DNA from: CAMCYM01 sp964405405
GTDB taxonomy: Bacteria > Bacteroidota > Bacteroidia > Flavobacteriales_D > Sanyastnellaceae
DNA: 8,648 nucleotides
Assembly: GCA_964405405.1 (NCBI GenBank)
Contig: CAYONT010000075.1
Coordinates: 1 to 8,648 of the forward strand
Direction of reading: 5' to 3'
Numbering within the stretch: position 1 is the stretch's first letter; each line of letters opens with the position of its first letter. The notes under the pieces are model-generated. The model saw only the letters and a list, made by a program, of their open reading frames with translations, was not told the DNA's origin and did no database searches. The position numbers and the translations under genes were made by a program. Below, in pieces: positions 1 to 5,541 of the stretch.

Positions 1-1
1 C

Positions 2-85
2 AAAGGAGCGCCCGAATTTGATGCATGGATCAAGGAGCCCGTGCGCGAAGGCTGGAGCTACGGCGAAGATTTGTGGAAAGCGTGA
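2..85 (+). CDS. C-terminal end of an unrecognised protein (5' end outside window)
   Basis: Reading from base 2, a frame stays open for 27 codons and ends at TGA 83-85. The tail ends in GWSYGEDLWKA, with a mix of charged and aromatic residues typical of a real folded C-terminus. It lies on the same strand as the beta-helix gene and ends 27 bases before that gene's likely ATG, so the two may be cotranscribed. The fragment is too short for me to name a family. A carbohydrate-active enzyme or oxidoreductase would suit the context, but that is a guess. Confidence 0.55.
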   Translation, partial: KGAPEFDAWIKEPVREGWSYGEDLWKA

Positions 86-112
86 GCCGCGCCGCACAGT
101 TTGGTTTTGACC

Positions 113-985
113 ATGTTTTGCCGTGCCTCTGCCATCGTTCTGCTTCTAGTCACCACCACATCTGGCCAGGAAATCCGCCGCACGCCGCTGACGCTGAAGG
201 ACGGCGGCACGCCGGAGAATTCGGCCGTGTTTGATGGCAAGGGTATGATCATTGATCTCGGCATCGATGTGACGGCCCACGATTGGGAAAGGAGCGGCGA
301 TGTGTGGACCTCGCACGGGGCGTTTGCCGATCATCCGCCGATCGCGGACACGCAACGTGCCGCGCTTTTCATTGAAGAAGTGCCCGTGCGCATCGTGCGC
401 GACCGCGCTGCCGAGCAGAAGACCAGCGAGAAGGGCAAGGTGATCTACGCGGCTGCGGAGACGCTGAAGCCGGGCGATATGGGATTCAAAGACGACGGCT
501 CGATCTACTTCCGCTGGCCCGCCGGCAAGACGCCCGGCGCGGCAAAGATCTTCCTGCCGCCTGCCGGCCTGGCGAGCTGCCTCAACATCGCCTGCTCCTT
601 CCTCACAGTGCGCAACATCACCGCCCTGCATGCGGCTAACGACGGCTTCAACATCCACGGCGACCGTCTGGGCATCCGTCTCGAAAACGTGAAGGCCTTC
701 TCCAACGGCGACGAAGGCATCAGCGCCCATGAAGCGACGCAGATGGATGTGGTGGATTCCGAGATCGCGTGGAACGGCTCTTCCGCTGGCGGCGTGGCGG
801 ACGTGGGCGACAGCGTGACGACCTACACAAACTGCGAATTGCATCACAACCTCGGCGCGGCCTTCTTTTTCGATGGCAAGCAGCACCGCGTTACCAACTG
901 CCGCATCCATCATCAGTCGCAGGACATCGTAACCCGAGGCGACGCCGTGGCGGAGCAGTCGGGTAATGTGTGGCTGAAGGAGTGA
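113..985 (+). CDS. Secreted right-handed parallel beta-helix protein (pectate-lyase-like fold)
   Basis: The gene encodes about 290 residues from ATG 113. A TTG at 101 in the same frame is possible, but ATG 113 gives a cleaner signal peptide: a short basic start, the hydrophobic run AIVLLLV, then TTTSGQ as a plausible cleavage area. No strong ribosome binding site precedes either start. The second half shows the periodic short strands and turns of a parallel beta-helix, with stacked N, D and G residues: LTVRNITALHAANDGFNI, IRLENVKAFSNGDEGI, MDVVDSEIAWNGSS, TYTNCELHHNLGAAFFFDG, HRVTNCRIHHQ. Such folds occur in pectate lyases, polygalacturonases, alginate epimerases and lyases, and in non-enzymatic surface proteins. 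I see no diagnostic catalytic motif, so the substrate is unknown. The N-terminal part (about residues 20-150) is a separate region with conserved-looking W and D residues. Export to the periplasm or outside is inferred from the signal peptide. Confidence 0.75.
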   Translation: MFCRASAIVLLLVTTTSGQEIRRTPLTLKDGGTPENSAVFDGKGMIIDLGIDVTAHDWERSGDVWTSHGAFADHPPIADTQRAALFIEEVPVRIVRDRAAEQKTSEKGKVIYAAAETLKPGDMGFKDDGSIYFRWPAGKTPGAAKIFLPPAGLASCLNIACSFLTVRNITALHAANDGFNIHGDRLGIRLENVKAFSNGDEGISAHEATQMDVVDSEIAWNGSSAGGVADVGDSVTTYTNCELHHNLGAAFFFDGKQHRVTNCRIHHQSQDIVTRGDAVAEQSGNVWLKE

Positions 986-997
986 ATCCAGAAGCCA

Positions 998-1026
998 GCA
1001 TTCGCGGGAATGCGGCCCCTGCCGCA
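998..1026 (+). terminator. Two overlapping hairpins downstream of the beta-helix gene (possible terminator or attenuator)
   Basis: Hairpin A pairs GCATTC (998-1003) with GAATGC (1008-1013) around a GCGG loop. Hairpin B pairs TGCGGC (1011-1016) with GCCGCA (1021-1026) around CCCT. Both stems are perfect 6-bp pairings and share bases 1011-1013, so they cannot both form fully. They begin 13 bases after the beta-helix stop codon. No T-tract follows directly; the nearest poly-A/T run is AAAAAAATTTT around 1079-1089. Intrinsic termination is therefore unproven. Confidence 0.35.
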
Positions 1027-1097
1027 GGAGTGACGATGCACTTGAAGAGCCCGGCATGGCTGGGGATTAGCTTGAGTCAAAAAAATTTTGTCCCGCG

Positions 1098-1109
1098 GGT
1101 TCATGAACC
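1098..1109. repeat. Perfect 12-bp palindrome GGTTCATGAACC, adjoining CCCGCGGG
   Basis: GGTTCATGAACC is its own reverse complement. It overlaps by two bases an 8-bp palindrome, CCCGCGGG (1092-1099). It follows an A/T-rich tract (1079-1089) in an otherwise GC-rich region, and it contains the ATG at 1103 that could have started the broken sigma-factor gene. The placement would suit an operator or a start-site structure. Chance occurrence is also possible for a site this short. Confidence 0.35.
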
Positions 1110-1293
1110 ATCCCTTCGAACTTCCCGTGAATCCGAAGTCATCCAGCGTGCAGCTGCAGAGTTTCTCCATGACCGGCATCTGCTTGGCGCGTTTGTGGGC
1201 GGGCTGGTGCGGGACGCTCACGCGCCAGAAGATGTGAATCAGGAGGTTTGGCTGCGGCTGGCAGCGGAAGTTGAGAGGGGCACGGTCAAGTGA
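1103..1293 (+). pseudogene. Broken 5' fragment of an ECF sigma-factor gene (region 2 remnant)
   Basis: Frame 1 from about 1130 to TGA 1291-1293 reads EVIQRAAAEFLHDRHLL, then AFVGGLVRDAHAPEDV, then NQEVWLRLAAEVERGTVK. This closely resembles the start of sigma-70 region 2 in ECF factors, where a stretch like 'LxxFVRxLVRDxxxAEDxxQEVWLRL' is typical. The stop falls where an intact factor would continue into regions 2.3-2.4, and nothing sigma-like follows in any forward frame before 1375. The obvious ATG (1103, MNHPFELP) lies one frame away, so a frameshift also seems to separate the start from the conserved part. In-frame alternatives are ATG 1036 or the earlier start at 970, both with unconvincing N-termini. 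It may be the leftover of a deleted ECF gene, or less likely a short protein. The rest of the gap 986-1374 holds only the hairpins and palindrome listed separately; I see nothing in 1294-1374. Confidence 0.5.
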
Positions 1294-1374
1294 TGCGCCA
1301 AGCCAATCAAGAGCGTGAGGAAGGTGGTTGAATATTCTGCGTCATACTTTGCCAGGTCGGGTTCAAGTAAGTGA

Positions 1375-1902
1375 ATGCCAGACCAACTCCAGACCTTGTC
1401 CCCTGAACTCGTGCAGCAGATCACTTCGGTGCAGAGTTCGCTCTATGCCTTTATCCTGACCCTGATGGCGGGCCAGGAGGGCGCGGCAGATGTGCTTCAG
1501 GAGACCAATGTAAAACTTTGCCGCGAGCTGCATCGCTATGATGTGACTCGTCCGTTTTTGCCGTGGGCGATGACGTTGGCTCGATTCGAGGTGATGGCGT
1601 GGCGGACGCGGCAGAGTCGGTCCAAGCTGGTTTTTGACAATGACATCGTCGAACTGATGGCGGAGGAGCTTGCTGAACCGCAGGATGATCGGGAGCTGGC
1701 GGCACTGGAGTCTTGTTTGACGACTTTACCTGCGCGTCAGCGGGAACTGATCACTGACCGCTACGATCGCGGTGAGACGGTGCGTACCATCGCGAAGCGC
1801 CTCAGACAGCCGGAGAACGCGCTGGCGGCTTTGCTGTATCGCATCCGCAAGGCCTTGCACGACTGCATCACAACCAAACTCGCCCAGGAGGAAGTGGCAT
1901 GA
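1375..1902 (+). CDS. ECF-type RNA polymerase sigma-70 factor, Rhodopirellula/Verrucomicrobium family
   Basis: This 175-residue protein has the two-domain layout of small extracytoplasmic-function sigma factors. Region 2 spans about residues 14-85. It contains GAADVLQETNVKLCR (the 2.1/2.2 core-binding part) and RPFLPWAMTLARFEVMAWRTR (2.3/2.4, -10 recognition). Region 4 spans about 108-165: CLTTLPARQRELITDRY, then a helix-turn-helix at 134-161 (ETVRTIAKRLRQPENALAALLYRIRKAL, split as ETVRTIAKRL / RQPENALAALLYRIRKAL). The LQETNV motif and the WAMTLARFEV stretch are what I expect from the PVC-specific Rhodopirellula/Verrucomicrobium sigma family. The ATG at 1375 has no clear Shine-Dalgarno sequence. 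The stop codon overlaps the start of the next gene (ATGA at 1899-1902), so the two are probably translationally coupled and the next protein is its likely regulator. The target promoters cannot be told from this window. Confidence 0.9.
   Translation: MPDQLQTLSPELVQQITSVQSSLYAFILTLMAGQEGAADVLQETNVKLCRELHRYDVTRPFLPWAMTLARFEVMAWRTRQSRSKLVFDNDIVELMAEELAEPQDDRELAALESCLTTLPARQRELITDRYDRGETVRTIAKRLRQPENALAALLYRIRKALHDCITTKLAQEEVA
1886..1891 (+). promoter_or_regulatory. Strong ribosome binding site AGGAGG for the anti-sigma gene
   Basis: AGGAGG lies inside the last codons of the sigma gene, 7 bases before ATG 1899. It supports that start and, with the ATGA overlap, coupled translation of sigma and anti-sigma. 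Confidence 0.8.
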
Positions 1903-2831
1903 ATGACAAAATCCAAGCGCTGCTCGATGGCAATCTCTCGCAGGAGGATCGCGAAGCACTGAATGCCCTGCTGCGGACGGATGCGGCTTCCCGTGCGGAG
2001 TTTGCTCAGCAAATGAAGCTTCATGCGTTACTGACGTATCGTGCGGGCGCGGTCTCGGTCTCGATGAGCACACCTCAGACGAAGCGGCCTGTGTGGCGCT
2101 CGACATGGCAGTGGGCTGGCTGGGCAGCCGCGGCGATTTTCGTCATCGGCTTCACGTTGTTGCTGGTCTCCCCCAATCCTGCCGCAGCAGCCGTTTCACA
2201 GATCATCGCGGCCTGGGAGCAGGCGATGGACCGCACTTATACGATCAGCGTGCTGACAGGCGAGCCGTGGCAGCCGATCAAAGATGGACGCAGTGTCGGC
2301 TATGAAGGTGCCACCCTTCATTTGCGTGGGCGCTCGGAGTTTGTGCTCATCCGGTTATTGAACCCTGGCGGTCAGGTGATCACCGGCTCCGATGGCCAGA
2401 CCAACTGGGACATTCGCGGCAAAGGACCTGTTCGAGTCAGCACGGATACGAGTCGCTTCCGCGGAGGCATCCCCGGCGAGTATCAAAACCTGCCTTTCCT
2501 CGATCTGAGCAGCCTTTTTCAGTCTCTGGCGGCGGATTACGATCTCACCGTCCATGAAGTCGCTGACGATCTCACCTTGCAGCGCCTGAGCGCCCAAAAG
2601 CGTAACCGCGACAAACGCGGCCTGCCTCGCATGGAGTTTTTGTTCCGCAAAGAAACGGGCAAGGTAGTGAAAATGGAGCTGCACGGCCTGCCCGAGGAAA
2701 AAGGCGGGCCACGAGCCGTGAGCCTCACGTTGAGCAGCGAAACCACCTTCCCCTCCGATTTCTTTTCCCACAACGCGCATCACGAACCTGAGCGCGAAGT
2801 CATCAGCGAGCCTGCCAACAACAACCCCTGA
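1899..2831 (+). CDS. Single-pass membrane protein, probable anti-sigma factor with a LolA/RseB-like periplasmic domain
   Basis: The protein has 310 residues. Residues 1-65 form a predicted cytoplasmic helical part (IQALLDGNLSQEDREALNALL, split as IQALLDGNLS / QEDREALNALL), which resembles the short zinc-less anti-sigma domains and FecR N-termini common next to PVC sigma factors. A single membrane segment follows at about 73-91 (GWAAAAIFVIGFTLLLV), flanked by R/K/W on the cytoplasmic side. Residues 95-310 would be periplasmic. There a series of beta-rich segments (YTISVL, ATLHLRGRSEFVLIRL, VITGSDGQTNWDIRGKGP, RMEFLFRKETGKVVKMEL) recalls the LolA/LppX/RseB half-barrel fold. That fold assignment is inference. 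Gene order, overlap with the sigma gene and topology all point to holding the sigma factor at the membrane until an envelope signal arrives. No zinc-binding HxxxCxxC motif is present. The C-terminal tail is His-rich (SHNAHHEP, 290-297). Confidence 0.75.
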   Translation: MNDKIQALLDGNLSQEDREALNALLRTDAASRAEFAQQMKLHALLTYRAGAVSVSMSTPQTKRPVWRSTWQWAGWAAAAIFVIGFTLLLVSPNPAAAAVSQIIAAWEQAMDRTYTISVLTGEPWQPIKDGRSVGYEGATLHLRGRSEFVLIRLLNPGGQVITGSDGQTNWDIRGKGPVRVSTDTSRFRGGIPGEYQNLPFLDLSSLFQSLAADYDLTVHEVADDLTLQRLSAQKRNRDKRGLPRMEFLFRKETGKVVKMELHGLPEEKGGPRAVSLTLSSETTFPSDFFSHNAHHEPEREVISEPANNNP

Positions 2832-2837
2832 CTCATT

Positions 2838-5489
2838 ATGAAAACGCTTCCTGCCCTCCTTCTGTTCGCGACGAGCCTCGCCGCGCATGATTTGGCCACC
2901 ACTGACCGGGAGGTGCTGCGAGCGCACATTCTCGAGGAGTGGAAACGCGAGCGCGGCATGACCGAAGTCGCCTCCACGGCCTCTGTCGTCCAACTCGCGG
3001 CCGCGGCGGCTGCGAATGCCGCGAACGCACCGCAGACCGCGAAGGCCTTCCTGCCCTTCACGAAGCTCGATCTGCGTGCGGACGGTGAGTTTCTCTATGT
3101 GGGCTCGAACGGCCTGCCGGATCACAACATGATGGTGGGCATCACCGCGTGGCAGCAGCAGGTGCCGCTGCCTCAGCCGTATTTCGATGACAACGCGTGG
3201 CGCATCCCGCTGAAGCCCGTCGTGGCGAAGGAGCCCGCGATGATCAAAGGCCGCTTCATGCGTGGCGCGATCGCTTTGGCCGTGAATGGCATCCCGATTT
3301 TCAATCCGCAGAACAATCGCGGCGAGATCAGCTATGAAATCGGCGAGCTGGACGAGTGGGGCGGGCATTGCGGACGCGCGGACGATTATCACTACCACAT
3401 CGCGCCGCTGCATCTCCAGGCGCGGGTCGGCAAAGGCATGCCGGTGGCATATGCGCTGGATGGTTATCCCGTTTACGGCCTCACGGAGCCGGATGGCTCG
3501 CCGGTGGCGAATCTCGATGAGTGCCACGGCCACGACGACGCGAAGATCGGCTATCATTACCATGCGTCGAACAAGTATCCGTATGTCTTCGGCGGTTTCC
3601 ACGGTGAGGTGGTCGAGGCTGGTGAGCAGGTCGATCCGCAACCGCGTGCTCAAGGCGTGCGTGAGGCCCTCACGGCGTTGCGTGGGGCGACGATCACCGC
3701 CTTCGAAAGCACCGGCAAGGACAGCTACAAACTCAGCTACGAGGTGAATGGCGACAAACGCAGCGTCAGCTACTCGATCAAGGCCGATGGCACCTATCCC
3801 TTCCACTTTGACAATGGACGCGAAGGTCAGGCCTATGAAGTTTACACCGCACGTCGTCAAGGTGGCGGCGGGGGCCCGGAAGGCATCAAGGGCAAAGGAA
3901 AAGGCAAGGGGCAGGGCAAAGGTGGCCGCGAAGGCGAAATGCGCCGCGATGATCCACCGCCGCCGCGTCCCGCCGAGGAAGGCGGACGTCCTCCCCGTCC
4001 GCAGGCCGCCATCGAAGGCATCCCCGATGTGAATGGCGATGGAGTCGTCACCGCACAGGAGTTTGCCGACAACGCGAAGTCCAATGCCGCGAAGAAGGGT
4101 ATCGCGATGCCCGATGCGATGGCGAAGGCGAAAGCGGCCTTCACCGACATGGACAAAGATCGCAACGGCCAGCTCGAAGTGAGCGAGTGGCAAAACCAGC
4201 CCATTGTTGCCAGCGAACCGCGTCAATCCGGTCCATCGGGTCAACAAAGTCAGTCAAAAGCCGGTGGCGGTGAACGCGGAGGCAAAGGGCAGACTTTTGT
4301 CGCGCTTCCCGATCAACCGCGCAGCAGCGACGGCAAATTCATGCTCAACAGCCCTGTCGTCGAAGACCTGCAAGCCTTGCCCACCGAATTCACCGGCGAT
4401 GGCGATGGTATCAGCCCGCCGCTTGCATGGGCCGGCGCACCCGCAGGCACGAAAGGCTACGCCTTGATCATGGATCACGTCACACCAGACGGAGATCGGA
4501 AGTGGTATTGGACGGTTTACGACATCCCGGGCAGCGCTTCGATCCTGCCGAAGAACGTCACCGACATCGGCAAGCTCGGCACCGGCTTCAAAGGCGAAAT
4601 CGGCTATGAGCCGCCCATGTCGAAAGGCCCCGGCGCGAAGACCTATGTCATCACGCTTTATGCCTTATCCGAGCCGCTGAAAGTCGCTGGCAAGCCCGGC
4701 CGCGAAGAGCTCATCACCGCGATGAATGGCAAAGTGCTCGCGAACTCCTCGCTGCGTGTCGTTCACTCCAGCGGCGGAGGGGTCGGACCCGCCGGACCGA
4801 AGACTGCCGAAGCGCCCCCACCGCCACCGGCTGCCGCAGAACCCAAAAAAGGCGGCGGCAAAGGAAAAGGCAAAGGAGGCCCGCCCGGCCTCGTGAAGCC
4901 CAGCATCGCCGACACGATCAAACTCAACGTCTATGCCGACAACTGGTTCATGCTCTACGTCAACGGCCGTCTCGTCGCCGTGGACAGCATCCAGTTCACG
5001 CCGCACAACGTCGTCAGCGTCGATTTCCTCCCCGAGTATCCGATGACCATCGCCGTGCTCGCCAAAGACAACGCGGACCCAAAAACCGGCATGGAATACG
5101 GCACCAGCATCGGCGACGCCGGCCTCTGCATCAAATTCGCCGACGGCACCGTCACCAACGCGACCTGGAAGGCCAAGAACTTCTTCCACGGCCCCGTCAA
5201 CAGCAACACCGCCAACCCCAAAGTCATCCAAGAGCCACTTCCAGCCAACTGGTGGGCCATCAACTTCGACGACAGCACCTGGAAGAACGCCAAAGAATAC
5301 ACCGTCGAAGAAGTCGATCCCAAACAGCCCTACTTCGAGAACGACTTCGAAGGCGCCAAGTTCATCTGGACCGACGACATCGCCCTCGACAACACCGTCA
5401 TCTTCCGCACCAAAGTCGAAAAGCCCGGCTGGACGCCACGCTGGAACACGAAACCGGACCTTGATGTGAGTGGCGTGCCGATGAGGTGA
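2838..5489 (+). CDS. Secreted multidomain protein: YHYH domain, EF-hand pair, PEBP (YbhB/Raf-kinase-inhibitor-like) domain, C-terminal beta domain
   Basis: This 883-residue protein starts 6 bases after the anti-sigma stop codon. Its signal peptide is residues 1-16 (MKTLPALLLFATSLAA). A YHYH domain covers about 75-335. It shows GIPIFN (151-156), GGHCG (175-179), YHYH (184-187), YALDGYPVYG (205-214), a second CHGH (229-232) and YHYH (239-242). The paired histidines suggest metal binding, though the function of this family is not well defined. A Gly/Lys/Pro-rich linker (341-391) leads to two EF-hand loops: D397-x-N399-x-D401-G to E408, and D439-x-D441-x-N443-G to E450, both with all expected calcium ligands. 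A PEBP-like domain spans about 486-645 (ISPPLAWAGAPAGTKGYAL; YWTVYDIPG; GPGAKTYVITLYAL). Two histidines usual in PEBP pockets are replaced, by Y557 and K601. A second Pro/Gly/Lys linker (646-686) precedes a C-terminal domain (690-883) with W/F-rich beta strands that I cannot assign; it may be a carbohydrate-binding-type beta-sandwich. No sortase, PEP-CTERM or membrane anchor is seen at the C-terminus. Confidence 0.88.
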   Translation: MKTLPALLLFATSLAAHDLATTDREVLRAHILEEWKRERGMTEVASTASVVQLAAAAAANAANAPQTAKAFLPFTKLDLRADGEFLYVGSNGLPDHNMMVGITAWQQQVPLPQPYFDDNAWRIPLKPVVAKEPAMIKGRFMRGAIALAVNGIPIFNPQNNRGEISYEIGELDEWGGHCGRADDYHYHIAPLHLQARVGKGMPVAYALDGYPVYGLTEPDGSPVANLDECHGHDDAKIGYHYHASNKYPYVFGGFHGEVVEAGEQVDPQPRAQGVREALTALRGATITAFESTGKDSYKLSYEVNGDKRSVSYSIKADGTYPFHFDNGREGQAYEVYTARRQGGGGGPEGIKGKGKGKGQGKGGREGEMRRDDPPPPRPAEEGGRPPRPQAAIEGIPDVNGDGVVTAQEFADNAKSNAAKKGIAMPDAMAKAKAAFTDMDKDRNGQLEVSEWQNQPIVASEPRQSGPSGQQSQSKAGGGERGGKGQTFVALPDQPRSSDGKFMLNSPVVEDLQALPTEFTGDGDGISPPLAWAGAPAGTKGYALIMDHVTPDGDRKWYWTVYDIPGSASILPKNVTDIGKLGTGFKGEIGYEPPMSKGPGAKTYVITLYALSEPLKVAGKPGREELITAMNGKVLANSSLRVVHSSGGGVGPAGPKTAEAPPPPPAAAEPKKGGGKGKGKGGPPGLVKPSIADTIKLNVYADNWFMLYVNGRLVAVDSIQFTPHNVVSVDFLPEYPMTIAVLAKDNADPKTGMEYGTSIGDAGLCIKFADGTVTNATWKAKNFFHGPVNSNTANPKVIQEPLPANWWAINFDDSTWKNAKEYTVEEVDPKQPYFENDFEGAKFIWTDDIALDNTVIFRTKVEKPGWTPRWNTKPDLDVSGVPMR
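3891..3907 (+). repeat. 17-bp direct repeat, copy 1 (first Gly-Lys linker)
   Basis: GGCAAAGGAAAAGGCAA occurs here and again at 4857-4873. Both copies encode the GKGKGK core of the two linkers that flank the EF-hand/PEBP block of the YHYH protein. Confidence 0.85.
4857..4873 (+). repeat. 17-bp direct repeat, copy 2 (second Gly-Lys linker)
   Basis: Exact copy of 3891-3907, 966 bases downstream and in the same reading frame. The two copies could recombine in frame and remove the EF-hand and PEBP domains without breaking the gene. Alternatively they only reflect the same low-complexity codons. Confidence 0.85.
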
Positions 5490-5541
5490 GAGAGCTCCAT
5501 TCGTGATTGCCACGGGTTGCGCGGCGAAGGATACTGTCCGC

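Noticed and set aside
146..1057. 303-codon open frame on the minus strand
   Set aside because: Fully antisense to the beta-helix gene. The composition is that of a shadow frame and no export signal or domain is visible.
3888..3935. Lys/Gly codon-rich tract considered as a tandem repeat or CRISPR-like element
   Set aside because: The units are irregular and fall in frame as a GKGKG linker. There are no spacers, so it is low-complexity coding sequence.
3286..4032. Two forward frames (3286-3747 and 3748-4032) inside the YHYH gene
   Set aside because: They are Arg/Ser-rich +1 shadows; the main frame carries the YHYH motifs and the EF-hand loop.
2355..4247. 630-codon open frame on the minus strand
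   Set aside because: It lies opposite the anti-sigma and YHYH genes, both with clear domains. Its product is a His/Arg/Val/Ala-rich string without recognisable motifs, as expected from the complement of a GC3-rich gene.
5503..5541. Upstream GTG start for the HEAT-like protein
   Set aside because: It would add 13 residues before a typical MKK signal sequence; ATG 5542 has AAGGA at a usable distance and gives a normal export signal.
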